NCBI GenBank assembly: GCA_035651455.1
Contig: DASRFR010000029.1
Coordinates: 434,001 to 498,000 of the forward strand
DNA: 64,000 nucleotides
Reading direction: 5' to 3'
From: DASRFR01 sp035651455
GTDB lineage: Bacteria; Acidobacteriota; Terriglobia; Terriglobales; Acidobacteriaceae
Shown here: one piece after another, positions 44,321-53,672 of the stretch
Numbering within the stretch: the stretch's first letter is position 1
How the letters are laid out: each line of letters begins with the position of its first letter
Position numbers and translations under genes: made by a program
The notes under the pieces: model-generated
Seen by the model: only the letters and a program-made list of their open reading frames with translations
Databases searched by the model: none
Told to the model about the DNA's origin: nothing

Positions 44321-45559
44321 ATGGGTGCTTTCTTCACACGCGAACGCTTTGGCGGGCCTCAATTCATCGCTGCCGCGCTTCTATTAATTTTTCTTGTGCA
44401 ATGTCTATGGCTGGTCCACCGCGGCTTACAAAGCTCGGAGGTCGACTTCAGCGAGACGTATCGGATTCGGGAGGGCTTGAACCAGTGGCAAGGCAAAGCA
44501 ATTGCCGGCCTTAACCCGTCTGAGCCGGAATCGAGCCTGGAAGCGAATGCCGACCCCCTGTCTGCGACGCACACCGGGGAGGATGCTTACCACTCGCCGC
44601 TCTGGTACCTGGTTTCCTCCGCGCCCTTGCTGCTGTTTAACGGGCCTTTAAGCGCCCAAATGCAGAATCGCTGGGGATGGCTGGCGCGCGCGCCTTTCGT
44701 GCTTTTTGGGGTCTTGTTAGGAGCCTCGCTCTGGTACGTCGCCCGGCGGCTCTATGGAAACAGCGGCGGGTACATCGCACTGATGCTTTATTGCTTCTCT
44801 CCCGGCATTATTCGAAGCGCCGCAGTGTGGTTTGCACAGCCGGAGATTGGCGCGGCCTGGGGAGCATTCGGCACCGTGTTTACCGCTATCGCGGTGGCTC
44901 ATACGTTGTATGCTCCGCGAGAAGTCGTGTTGTGGAACTGGCGTCGCATTCTCTTGCTCGCACTGTCGATCGTCCTGGCCATAGGCTCACAGTTCTCCCT
45001 GCTCGCGATATTGCCCCTGATCCTGATCTTCATGTTGTACCTGGCCCCGACGCGTCGCCGAGCCGCATTGACGATCTTCGCGGCTGCATCTGCCGGAAGT
45101 CTCGGAATGCTTTTTGCAGCCTACTCTTTTCACCTCGCGGCATTTTTTGAAGGGCTGCGCCATGCCGAGTTCCTGGGTATAACTTTGAGGGCATTTGGCA
45201 TGCCCGGAGCCTACGCGCGAGTCGCGGCCGAGATCGGCCAACTGTCTCCGGCGCTCACGCTCGCGCTGCCGGCCGCGTGTATCACGTACGCGGCCTGGCC
45301 GCGGACCCGGTACTTCGGAAACACCGCGCCATTGCTGGTCTCCCTATTCTTTCTGGCGCTGGCGGTCGGTAATCCGCATTATCCGGGACTCGGTTTTGTC
45401 CTAATGGCTGTACCGTTTTCATTAGTGTTTGTTGCCGGAATCTTCGCGGACCTGCTCGAAACACCGCAGCGGGCGCTCGTAATGGCATGCTTATGGGGAC
45501 TGCTCGGCGCCAATGCGCTGTGGACGCTTCTACAGTTGGCTCGCATTCCTGGTGCGTGA
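44321..45559 (+). CDS. Multispanning membrane protein, GT-C glycosyltransferase-like
   Basis: 412 residues with about ten hydrophobic helices. The N-terminal region after the first helix has DAYHSPLWYLV and SSEVDFSETYRI; a charged loop between helices 1 and 2 resembles ArnT/PMT-type (GT39/GT83) enzymes, which use lipid-linked donors. No single motif proves it, so it may only share the fold. Start ATG at 44321 without a clear ribosome-binding site. Confidence 0.7.
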   Translation: MGAFFTRERFGGPQFIAAALLLIFLVQCLWLVHRGLQSSEVDFSETYRIREGLNQWQGKAIAGLNPSEPESSLEANADPLSATHTGEDAYHSPLWYLVSSAPLLLFNGPLSAQMQNRWGWLARAPFVLFGVLLGASLWYVARRLYGNSGGYIALMLYCFSPGIIRSAAVWFAQPEIGAAWGAFGTVFTAIAVAHTLYAPREVVLWNWRRILLLALSIVLAIGSQFSLLAILPLILIFMLYLAPTRRRAALTIFAAASAGSLGMLFAAYSFHLAAFFEGLRHAEFLGITLRAFGMPGAYARVAAEIGQLSPALTLALPAACITYAAWPRTRYFGNTAPLLVSLFFLALAVGNPHYPGLGFVLMAVPFSLVFVAGIFADLLETPQRALVMACLWGLLGANALWTLLQLARIPGA

Positions 45560-45741
45560 CCCTGATCGTAACCACATTCCGCGGGCGAGCTAAGGATCAT
45601 TTCTGAAGCAACACATCTTCTAGCTTTGTAACCCGGTGTACTCTATTGGTCGCCACCTCGCCCCTTTGCGGCTCCGAATCACGATGCGATCAGTTTAAGG
45701 TCCCGGAATGGCGGCCATTGTGGATATCAGCAAGGTGTTTT

Positions 45742-46890
45742 ATGGCAAAGAACATCGTTATCTGCTGCGACGGCACTGGCAACGAATTTGCCGCCGACGA
45801 CAATTCCAACGTGGTCAAGCTATACAGCACACTGCAAATCGATGACAAGCAGGTAGCGTTCTACCACCCTGGCGTGGGAACCATGGGCTCTCCCGCCGCG
45901 CTCACCTGGGCGGAGAAATACTGGACAAAAGTTCTGGGACTGGCTTTCGGCCGCGGGTTATTGGAGGACGTGAGCCTCGCGTACGAATTCCTCATGGAAA
46001 AGTACGAGGATGGCGATTCGATTTATCTTTTCGGATTTAGCCGGGGGGCATATACCGCTCGTGCAGTAGCAGCCGTGCTCCACATGTACGGGCTGCTCTA
46101 TTCCGGCAATGAAAGCCTGATTGCCTATATGTTGCGCATGTTCGCGCGCCGCACCCGGCAGCAGGGCAACATTCACCAGACCTTCGAGGTAGCCCACGAA
46201 TTCAAGGGCACGTTTTCACGGGATTGCCTGATCCATTTCGTGGGCGTTTGGGACACGGTGAGTTCCGTCGGATGGATCTACGATCCCGTGGTGCTTCCAT
46301 ACACTGCCCGCAATCCGATCATGCAAATTGGACGGCACGCGATCTCCATTGACGAGCATCGCTGCTTCTTTCAGAACAACCTGTGGGGTAGACCGTTCAT
46401 TAATGGTGACGATCAATACCGCGTCGACCAGAACATCAAACAGGTCTGGTTCGCAGGTGTGCACTCCGATGTCGGCGGCAGCTATCCCGAACTGGAGAGC
46501 GGGCTCTCGAAGATCGCACTCGAATGGATGCTCGCCGAATCCAGCCAGGCGGGACTACTCATCAGTCAGAAAAAAGCTGAGAAGGTCCTCGGGTATAGCG
46601 GCGGCCCATGCGCCAAGCCAGATCCCGCCGCCTGTCAGCACGAGTCGCTTCGCGGTCCGTGGTGGGCGGTGGAATTCTTGCCGTACCGCTACTACGACTT
46701 TGATACCAGGGAATACCGCTACCGCATCCCGAGAGGCGCACACCGAACAATTCCAGAGGGATCTACGCTGCACGAAACGGTCATCGACCGCATGACTCTC
46801 GTGCCGGAATACCGGCCGACGAACCTGCCGAAGTCTTATCAAATAGAACCGTGGGTGAAATTCCCTTTAGGCGCTGCGGCGAACCCATGA
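45742..46890 (+). CDS. DUF2235 alpha/beta-hydrolase
   Basis: 382 residues. DUF2235 markers: NIVICCDGTGNEF at the start, the nucleophile elbow GFSRGAYTARAVAAVL, FVGVWDTVSSVG, and VWFAGVHSDVGGSYPE with the catalytic His. Type VI secretion phospholipase effectors (Tle1) belong here, but many members are stand-alone cytosolic proteins; no T6SS gene is near. AAGG upstream of the ATG at 45742 sets the start. Confidence 0.88.
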   Translation: MAKNIVICCDGTGNEFAADDNSNVVKLYSTLQIDDKQVAFYHPGVGTMGSPAALTWAEKYWTKVLGLAFGRGLLEDVSLAYEFLMEKYEDGDSIYLFGFSRGAYTARAVAAVLHMYGLLYSGNESLIAYMLRMFARRTRQQGNIHQTFEVAHEFKGTFSRDCLIHFVGVWDTVSSVGWIYDPVVLPYTARNPIMQIGRHAISIDEHRCFFQNNLWGRPFINGDDQYRVDQNIKQVWFAGVHSDVGGSYPELESGLSKIALEWMLAESSQAGLLISQKKAEKVLGYSGGPCAKPDPAACQHESLRGPWWAVEFLPYRYYDFDTREYRYRIPRGAHRTIPEGSTLHETVIDRMTLVPEYRPTNLPKSYQIEPWVKFPLGAAANP

Positions 46891-46966
46891 CTTTTAAGTC
46901 CTCGCGGGGCGACCTCCTGCTTACTGAAGTTGAGGGTCTTCGTCCATATGTCATGGAGGATGCGTC

Positions 46967-47761
46967 ATGCTTGCACGTTTTTGGCGTCTCTCTGCTGCAT
47001 TAGCGGTATGCCTCTCCTTTGCCGGTTATGCCGTCGCCCAAGATGAAGGGCGAGAGTTTCACTGGAAGGGCAAATTAGCTCCTGACCAGGTCGTCGAGAT
47101 AAAGAACATCAATGGGAGAATCGACGCCCAAACCGCCAGTGGGGACGAAGTCGAGGTTTCTGCCGAGAAAATCGGTCCCGATGCCGAGCAGGTGAGAATT
47201 GAAGTGATCCCAAGCTCGCAGGGAGTCACTATCTGCGCCGTGTATCCCAGCGAGTTCGGCGGCTCCGGCGGTTGCGAGCCAGGTGGACACTGGCGTGGCG
47301 ACAACGTGCACGGAGACCGCACAAAGGTAAACTTCTCCGTCCATCTCCCCAGCAATCTACGGTTCGCCGCTCGCAACGTGAATGGCAGTGTAACTGCGGA
47401 GGATCTGGGACGCTCGGTGCAGGCGACTTCAGTAAATGGCTCGGTGCGAGTGTCGAGCAAATCGTGGGTGGAAGCCTCGTCTGTCAATGGCTCAGTGGAC
47501 GTGACGATGGGCAGCGCCGATTGGAGTGGAAGCCTGAAATTGTCTTCTGTGAACGGCTCGGTGGAAGTGACCCTGCCTAGTGATTTCAATGCGGACGTGA
47601 GATTCAAGACCGTAAACGGCCGCATCGATTCCGATTTCCCGGTTACGGTTAGAGGAGGATTAGGCGGGCACACCGTCGATGGCCGAATTGGCAGTGGCGG
47701 CCGTGAACTGGAACTTCAAACCGTCAACGGTAGCATTCGCGTTCACCACGGAACGATTTAG
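46967..47761 (+). CDS. Secreted DUF4097 beta-solenoid protein
   Basis: 264 residues. Signal peptide (ALAVCLSFAGYAVAQ) then strand repeats with VNGSV/VNGRI every 20-odd residues (ARNVNGSVTAEDL, ATSVNGSVRVSS, ASSVNGSVDVTM, LSSVNGSVEVTL, FKTVNGRIDSDF). This is the DUF4097 repeat, predicted right-handed beta-helix, role unknown (adhesin or surface). GGAGG seven bases before the ATG. Confidence 0.88.
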   Translation: MLARFWRLSAALAVCLSFAGYAVAQDEGREFHWKGKLAPDQVVEIKNINGRIDAQTASGDEVEVSAEKIGPDAEQVRIEVIPSSQGVTICAVYPSEFGGSGGCEPGGHWRGDNVHGDRTKVNFSVHLPSNLRFAARNVNGSVTAEDLGRSVQATSVNGSVRVSSKSWVEASSVNGSVDVTMGSADWSGSLKLSSVNGSVEVTLPSDFNADVRFKTVNGRIDSDFPVTVRGGLGGHTVDGRIGSGGRELELQTVNGSIRVHHGTI

Positions 47762-47807
47762 CTACTGAATGGACCTTCGCAATTACGACAATCTTGGAGG
47801 AAAGAGA

Positions 47808-47833
47808 AAAAGGCGCACTGTTCCGCGCCTTTT
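47808..47833. terminator. Bidirectional intrinsic terminator
   Basis: AAAAGGCGC (47808-47816) and GCGCCTTTT (47825-47833) pair perfectly around an 8-base loop, between the convergent genes ending at 47761 (plus) and 47871 (minus). The T-rich arm on each strand serves as the run, so it can stop both transcripts. Confidence 0.85.
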
Positions 47834-47870
47834 GCTGCCTCTGATGCTCCCCCGATAGGTGCGCGATTTC

Positions 47871-48344
47871 TTACATTGAACCCGCAGCAATGGACTGGAC
47901 GTGAATGGTGTTGCTCTGCCTGTCTAACGTGCCCATTACTTTTACGTTCTTGTCGAGGAACTGTTTCGCCTGGGTCTGAGCGTCGAGCTTGTAATCGACA
48001 TCCCCGGCTCGAAGCAGATAACCATCGTTGCCTTGAACGATAGTACCCATGAATACCCGAGCTCGAGAATTCTGGGACGTATCGGCGGAAGTTTCGTCGT
48101 TTGGCCGCGAGTCCGGAGATTTCATCCCGGGCTCTTGCGAGCCGCTTTGGTCTTGCTTCGCGCTATTCGTGTCCGGAAAAGTCGGCGGCGTGGCCGGAGC
48201 CTGCGTGCTCGGCGACTGCACGGCCGGGGTGGTCGGTGACTGCGCGGTGGGATCCGCCGGTTGCGACGGTGCGGTTTGCGCTGATGCCAGGGTGGTCAGC
48301 CCGGCCATCAACGTCACTGCAAGCATTAATTGAAACGGCTTCAT
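47871..48344 (-). CDS. Secreted Pro/Ser-rich protein with a C-terminal OB-like domain (DUF5818-like)
   Basis: 157 residues: signal peptide (LMLAVTLMAGLTTLASA), then about 75 residues of Pro/Ser/Thr/Ala/Gln low complexity, and a C-terminal 60-residue beta domain (FMGTIVQGNDGYLLRAGDVDY, core GTIVQGNDGYLL, then VMGTLDRQSNTIHVQSI). The latter resembles DUF5818. Function unknown. Confidence 0.8.
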   Translation of the reverse strand: MKPFQLMLAVTLMAGLTTLASAQTAPSQPADPTAQSPTTPAVQSPSTQAPATPPTFPDTNSAKQDQSGSQEPGMKSPDSRPNDETSADTSQNSRARVFMGTIVQGNDGYLLRAGDVDYKLDAQTQAKQFLDKNVKVMGTLDRQSNTIHVQSIAAGSM

Positions 48345-48914
48345 AACTCACCTCTTCTTGGTCCTCGTGTCGCTGCGCAAGTCGAGCCGCTCTCGATCAG
48401 AAGGCCTTAACTGACCACGCAAACGAACTGCCATACTTTAGTCGCTGAAATGCTTGGCTTTGGTTCTCTGCCCGTCGGCCAGCTCAGTAGAAATGGGTGC
48501 TTCGTGTTGTGTCGGCAGGAATTTCTTCGTACAGGAAAGCCTGTACCCACACCTTAGCCCACGATTACAGGCGTGATTGCGCAAGACGACGTGGGAGCGG
48601 TGTATGGATCTGCCATCTTCATCAACTTCGCGTTGCAGAGGGGTTCGACCTTGGACCATCGCGTCCGTCTCCGTGAATACCACAATGCGTTCAGAAGGCG
48701 AGAAGCGGAGGTCCAACTAGGGCCTCCGCTCGATAGGTAGGATCAATGAAGGCTGACGCGAAGATACTTCTACCTGCTCGCTTCAACAATCCTGCGAATA
48801 CTGTAGTGGCTCCCTGCAATTTCCCGAGAGTTGAGCCGGAATACCGGGACGCAAACCAGTGATGTCCGGCATCAGACGCGCCAGAGCCGCTTGAAAACTG
48901 CTAGGGTATGACCC
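48345..48914. other. 570-base stretch without a convincing gene
   Basis: It contains a perfect hairpin, GTACAGG (48529-48535), AAAG loop, CCTGTAC (48540-48546), with no T-run. A 92-codon frame on the minus strand (48438-48716, TTG start) has no family support and is not called. Nothing else seen. Confidence 0.4.
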
Positions 48915-49622
48915 ATGCACCAGCGGGACGATGCCCGGGCGACTGGCAAGCCTCCTTTGCTGCGCACCCAAGACCTCAGCCGGGCTGTGCACGGCACATT
49001 GATCGTGGACGATATTACGGTTGAAATTCGCGCGGGCGAAGTGCTGGCCATTGTGGGATCAAGTGGCTCCGGTAAAAGCTCATTTCTGCGCCTGTTGAAT
49101 CGGCTGGATGAGCCCACGCGGGGGACAGTTTTCCTCGAAGGCCTGGACTACCGGAGCATTCCGCCGCGTGAACTGCGGCAAAAACTGGGTATGGTCACCC
49201 AGCGTGCCTTTCTTTTCCCCGGAAACGTGGCACGGAACATCAATTTCGGCCCGCTGCAGAGGGGCGCGGAGCTCAGTCGGGATGCTGTCGAACGGCTACT
49301 CGGCCAAGTGGGTCTCCCCGGCTACGCCAACCGCGACGTCACGAATCTCTCCGGTGGGGAGGCTCAGCGTGTATCCCTCGCTCGCGCACTGGCGAACTCC
49401 CCAATCGTCCTGCTGATGGACGAACCTACATCGGCGCTGGACGAAGACTCCAAGCGCGAGGTGGAAACCCTCATTCGCCAGGTCATCGCAGACACGCACC
49501 TTACGTGCGTGATCGTGACCCACGACATGGCGCAAGCAGCGCGCCTGGGCAACCGGGTGATGCTGATGCAATCGGGACGGGCTGTGCGGATCGGCGGTGT
49601 CGAGGAGGTATTGAATGCTTAA
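48915..49622 (+). CDS. fetA: ABC transporter ATP-binding protein (FetA-like)
   Basis: 235 residues with Walker A GSSGSGKSS, Q-loop VTQRAFLF, signature LSGGEAQRVSLARAL, Walker B VLLMDEPTSALD and H-loop VTHDM. Paired with a FetB/YbbM-type permease whose start overlaps its end by 8 bases. FetAB in E. coli exports iron and gives peroxide resistance. Confidence 0.88.
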   Translation: MHQRDDARATGKPPLLRTQDLSRAVHGTLIVDDITVEIRAGEVLAIVGSSGSGKSSFLRLLNRLDEPTRGTVFLEGLDYRSIPPRELRQKLGMVTQRAFLFPGNVARNINFGPLQRGAELSRDAVERLLGQVGLPGYANRDVTNLSGGEAQRVSLARALANSPIVLLMDEPTSALDEDSKREVETLIRQVIADTHLTCVIVTHDMAQAARLGNRVMLMQSGRAVRIGGVEEVLNA

Positions 49623-50409
49623 CCGCATCTTTCACGGACAAGTGCAACTCGGTTTGGCACAAGCGGCATTGGCAGCGTTCTTGGCTGTCATTGTCGTACT
49701 GCTTGCCCGTAAACGGCACATTCACCTCGAGCGCGAGACCCTGGTGGCACTCGTGCGCGGGCTGGTACAGATCGTCGCGGTAGGCTCTGTGCTTGTGCTG
49801 CTGCTTCGGGGACCGCGCTGGACAAGTGTATTTCTCCTCGCTGCCATGATGATCGCTGCCGGCAATGTCTCTAAGCGGCGGGGTAAAAATATTCCCGGCG
49901 CGTTCGCGGTTTCGGCTTACTCCATTGCTTGTGGCGCCGGATCTGTGATTGCGGTAATGACGTGGCTTGGCGTCATCGATACCGCCATCACCTCCCTGAT
50001 TCCTGTTGGCAGCATGCTGATCGCGAACGCGATGAATACTAACGGCCTGGCACTCAATCGGTTTCGAGCAGATGTCATGGCGCACGTGGGCGAGATCGAG
50101 ACCGCCCTGGCATTGGGAGCGGCACCTGATCAGAGCGTTGCGCCGTATGCACAAGCTTCGTTCGAAGCCAGCCTGATTCCCGCGATCGACTCACTGCGCT
50201 CACTCGGGATTGTGTGGATCCCGGGCTTGATGGCGGGCATGCTGCTCTCAGGATCACGCCCGGTCTATGCGGCGATCTACCAGTTCGTGGTCTTAGCGAT
50301 GATCTTCGCTGCCTCTGGACTGACTTCGCTGGTGAGCACTGCGTTGATTCGCAGTCACGCCTTTTCCACAGCTGAACAGCTGGTTTTGCGTGATGAAGTG
50401 GTCTCCTGA
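49615..50409 (+). CDS. fetB: FetB-like (UPF0014) ABC permease
   Basis: 264 residues, seven or so helices. UPF0014 family: ALVRGLVQIVAVG, AAMMIAAGNVSKRRG, TSLIPVGSMLIANAMNTN and GLMAGMLLSGSRPVYA are its recurring blocks. It forms the channel with FetA. Metal exporter by family; specificity (iron or other) not shown. Confidence 0.88.
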   Translation: MLNRIFHGQVQLGLAQAALAAFLAVIVVLLARKRHIHLERETLVALVRGLVQIVAVGSVLVLLLRGPRWTSVFLLAAMMIAAGNVSKRRGKNIPGAFAVSAYSIACGAGSVIAVMTWLGVIDTAITSLIPVGSMLIANAMNTNGLALNRFRADVMAHVGEIETALALGAAPDQSVAPYAQASFEASLIPAIDSLRSLGIVWIPGLMAGMLLSGSRPVYAAIYQFVVLAMIFAASGLTSLVSTALIRSHAFSTAEQLVLRDEVVS

Positions 50410-50497
50410 ACCGAGTTGTTCTCCAGACCCGCTCGTCTCCCGGGGAAACTAAGCATGCCGTGAACCCCATCTAACCGCCGGTTAACGAGACCCCGCC

Positions 50498-52081
50498 ATG
50501 GCGCACCCGATTGACGAGCTCCCCGTCAGCACAGAGGAACGGACATCGCGCAAAGAACCTGCTGGAGCAGGAAGCATCATTCTGCGGCGCTGCTTGCTCG
50601 TGTGCGCGGTAACCCTGGTGCTCCTGTTGGTGGTCGGCACCGTAGTCCTGATTGTCGAGTGGCCGTTCACGCGCGAGAAGATCGCACAGCATCTGGGAGA
50701 GGCGACGGGCACCAAAGTCGAGTTCAAGAACTTCCGAGCCATGCATTTCCCATACCCGGGCTGCGTCGCGGAAGCCCTCGAATTCAAGCTTCCGACCTCG
50801 AATGTGCCGCCGCTGATCACCATGGCGCGGCTCACCATCAGGGGCAGCTATCTCGATCTCTTTACCCGTCATGTCGCGGTAATGACGGCTGAGGGCATGC
50901 ACGTCGTCATCCCCCCTTTCGGAACCAATTGGGCAAATAATAGAAGTAAATCGAAGGTGGTGATCCACGTCTTTCGCACAGACGGTGCGACACTGGATTT
51001 CACCCGCGCTGAAAGCAAGCCGCCCCTTCGCTTCGCAATCCACACCTTCGAGTTGCACGAACTCGGCAGCGACGATCCCATGGCGTTCCAGTCTTTCCTT
51101 CACATTCCGCTGCCGCCCGCGGAGGTTCAGATCACTGGCCAGTTGGGTCCGTGGGAAAGCCAGAGTTCCTCAGAGACGCCGCTTGAGGGATCCTACACGT
51201 TGATGAACGGCAATTTCGATTCATTCGGAGGAATCAAGGGCAACTTGTCGTCCGAGGGCAAATTTGCCGGCATTCTGAAACGCCTGCAGGTGCAAGGCGT
51301 CACTAATACTCCGAATTTTGGCGCGGACGGCAGCGATAACCGTCTGCCACTGCAATCCCAGTATCAAACCGTGGTAAACGCGACCGATGGAGACATCACA
51401 CTCCAGAGCGTGAAGGCGCGCCTTGGGAATACCGCTATCTCAGCAACAGGCGCGATCCGCGGAACACCTAACCAAAAAGGCAAGACTGTGGACGTGAACC
51501 TGGCGGTGCAAGACGGTCGTGTGGAGGACGTGCTCGGCTTGTTCGCCAAAAAAGAGTCACCCATGATCGGGACGATCAGTTTCCGTGCGCACGCTCGAAT
51601 CCCGCCTGACAGTGAACCTTTTCTGAAGAAAGTGGAACTGCAAGGCCGGTTCGGCATCACGCACGGACAGCTTACAAGCAGTCACAGCCAGCGTTCCATG
51701 GACACACTGAGCGCCGACGCTCGGGGCGCCAAGGACAAGAAGAAAGCGAAGGAAGATCCCGAGCGCGTCTTTTCGAACCTCAGCGGGAACGTGACGCTTA
51801 AATCGGGGATAGCGGATTTTAAAGGATTGGAGTTTGCCGTACCAGGGGCTGTGGCTCACATGGGAGGAACCTTCAACGTGCTCAACGAGAGAGTTGATAT
51901 GAAGGGCACGCTTCAAATGCAAGCCAAGTTGTCAAATGCGACCAGTGGAATCAAATCGTTCATCGTGAAGCTAATAGATCCATTTATTCACAAGGATCAC
52001 AGCCAGGCGCCCCTGCCCGTGAGCATCACTGGAACCTATGACCATCCCAGGTATCAGGTCTCTCCCACGAAGAAACAATGA
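50498..52081 (+). CDS. AsmA-like membrane-anchored protein
   Basis: 527 residues. One N-terminal helix (CLLVCAVTLVLLLVVGTVVLI) then a large beta-rich periplasmic part with VEWPFTREKIAQHLGEATGTKVE at the start and, at the C-terminus, the AsmA-type repeat pattern (LSGNVTLKSGIADFKGLEF, MGGTFNVLNERVDMKGTL). AsmA-like proteins shuttle phospholipids between membranes. An insertion of charged residues (KKKAKEDPE) near 415 is unusual. Confidence 0.75.
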   Translation: MAHPIDELPVSTEERTSRKEPAGAGSIILRRCLLVCAVTLVLLLVVGTVVLIVEWPFTREKIAQHLGEATGTKVEFKNFRAMHFPYPGCVAEALEFKLPTSNVPPLITMARLTIRGSYLDLFTRHVAVMTAEGMHVVIPPFGTNWANNRSKSKVVIHVFRTDGATLDFTRAESKPPLRFAIHTFELHELGSDDPMAFQSFLHIPLPPAEVQITGQLGPWESQSSSETPLEGSYTLMNGNFDSFGGIKGNLSSEGKFAGILKRLQVQGVTNTPNFGADGSDNRLPLQSQYQTVVNATDGDITLQSVKARLGNTAISATGAIRGTPNQKGKTVDVNLAVQDGRVEDVLGLFAKKESPMIGTISFRAHARIPPDSEPFLKKVELQGRFGITHGQLTSSHSQRSMDTLSADARGAKDKKKAKEDPERVFSNLSGNVTLKSGIADFKGLEFAVPGAVAHMGGTFNVLNERVDMKGTLQMQAKLSNATSGIKSFIVKLIDPFIHKDHSQAPLPVSITGTYDHPRYQVSPTKKQ

Positions 52082-52165
52082 ATTTAGGGAGTGCGTTCGA
52101 GCAAACGATAAAGGAAAGGGACCCGAAGGTCCCCTCGCATGTAGATGGTTCTCAGACGATGAGTG

Positions 52166-52318
52166 TCAGGCCCGGCCCATGAGGGCGAGGACAATGATGA
52201 TCAGCAGGACCAGTCCCAAGCCCCCGCTGGGATAGTAACCCCAGCCCGTGCTGTACGGCCAGGTTGGGAGGGCACCGACCAACAGCAAGATCAGAATGAT
52301 GATTAGAATCGTGTACAC
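52166..52318 (-). CDS. DUF3309 small membrane protein
   Basis: 50 residues from a GTG start with AGGAG seven bases upstream. Two hydrophobic segments, TILIIILILLLVGALPTWPY and GLGLVLLIIIVLALMGR, flank GWGYYPSGG; this is the DUF3309 signature. Function unknown; often next to stress or envelope genes. Convergent with the AsmA-like gene. Confidence 0.9.
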   Translation of the reverse strand: MYTILIIILILLLVGALPTWPYSTGWGYYPSGGLGLVLLIIIVLALMGRA

Positions 52319-52678
52319 GCGCGATCTCCTATAGTCCGCCGAGAATCATGCTTGCATTCTCAACGGAAGATTTTGGGGCGAAGCCGATGTCGACCGCCCG
52401 TCACCGCACTCACTCACCCGGCACGCCAATCCTTCGCTTGCGGTGAATGAACATAGTCAATTCGACGCTGCTCAAGCGAAAGCAGTAATCGAGTGTTACC
52501 TGTACCCAGTCGAGGGGAGTTGCTGTATTGCACGTTAAGTTCCTGCACTGCGCCGAGCGAGATCGCCGGATCGATGCTCAACAATCGAGGCCTACAGGTA
52601 TCCGTAGTTCCGCGTACAGTGTGTTGGGGATAGCTGTTTGACTACATCCGGGAGTATTCGAGATATGGCAGAGATCTG
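52319..52678. other. 360-base stretch without a convincing gene
   Basis: It holds the DUF3309 promoter on one side and the DUF72 promoter on the other. I see no open frame with family support, no perfect repeat longer than 8 bases, and no terminator. Confidence 0.4.
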
Positions 52679-53449
52679 ATGACAGCCCGAGTAACAGAGC
52701 AGAACATCCACATTGGCACCTCGGGATGGCACTACGCCCATTGGTGCGGCCCCTTTTACCCTGAGAAATTCCCGTCCAGCAAGATGCTGCGGTGGTATAT
52801 CGAACGGTTCGATACGGTAGAGATCAACAATTGCTTTTATCGGCTGCCGACCGAAGAAGCGGTCGCTAGCTGGAGAGATCAGACGCCCCCAGGCTTTCGT
52901 TTCGCCGTAAAGGCCAGCCGTTATTTAACTCATAGAAAAAGGCTGCGGGAACCAGAGAATGCGATCGATAATTTCCTGCCTCGCATGGAAGTCTTAGGCC
53001 CAAAACTGGGGCCGGTTCTGTTTCAACTACCGCCGCGTTGGAATGCCAACCCGGAACGGCTCGAGCAACTGCTGAAGATCTTGCCGCGCACTCATCGCTA
53101 TGCCTTCGAGTTCCGCGATCCGAGTTGGCATCAATTGCCAGTTTACGAGGTGCTGCGCCGCTACAACGCCGCGTTCTGCATATATGAGCTCGCAGGCTTT
53201 CAGTCGCCGATTGAGATCACAGCAGATTTCATTTACATCCGTCTACACGGCCCCGGCGAAAAGGCATATCAAGGCTCTTATACCGGGTCCCAGTTGGGCC
53301 AGTGGGCACGACGCGCCAATTCCTGGAGCAAGAGTCTGGAAGCGATCTATTTCTACTTCGATAATGACCAGGCGGGCTTTGCCGCTAGCAACGCCTTGGA
53401 GTTGAAGCGGCAAATTTATGGCCCGTCCAATCGGACTGCAGCCGCGTAA
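52679..53449 (+). CDS. DUF72 family protein
   Basis: 256 residues. The DUF72 pattern is complete: IHIGTSGWHYAHWCGPFYP at the start, FDTVEINNCFYRLP, RFAVKASRYLTH, GPVLFQLPPRWNAN, YAFEFRDPSWH and FIYIRLHGPG. TIM-barrel fold of unknown enzymatic role, frequent in stress or DNA-repair neighbourhoods. ATG at 52679 follows a weak AGAG. Confidence 0.92.
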   Translation: MTARVTEQNIHIGTSGWHYAHWCGPFYPEKFPSSKMLRWYIERFDTVEINNCFYRLPTEEAVASWRDQTPPGFRFAVKASRYLTHRKRLREPENAIDNFLPRMEVLGPKLGPVLFQLPPRWNANPERLEQLLKILPRTHRYAFEFRDPSWHQLPVYEVLRRYNAAFCIYELAGFQSPIEITADFIYIRLHGPGEKAYQGSYTGSQLGQWARRANSWSKSLEAIYFYFDNDQAGFAASNALELKRQIYGPSNRTAAA

Positions 53450-53672
53450 ACGCGAGCCACGTCCTTTAGTGCAGTTCTCCTCCCAATTTGGTAACCGGCA
53501 ATAAGTCCCCGATTGCCGCGTTTGAAATAGACGAAAGCTTGCCCTCGAGCTCTCCCCAAGCGATTTGCGATATCAACATTGCCAGACGGTCTGCCGATAG
53601 GATGTTCAGGTGATCGCTCCGGATGTTACCTGAAATGTTCCAGTTCGCCCGCTGGGGCAGGAAAGAGAAGTC
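53450..53672. other. Intergenic region before the signalling operon
   Basis: Probably holds the operon promoter. An antisense open frame (53466-53744) reads into the receptor gene and has no family support. Nothing else seen. Confidence 0.35.

Noticed and set aside
48438..48716. 92-codon minus-strand frame
   Set aside because: TTG start, no ribosome-binding site, odd composition and no recognisable family.
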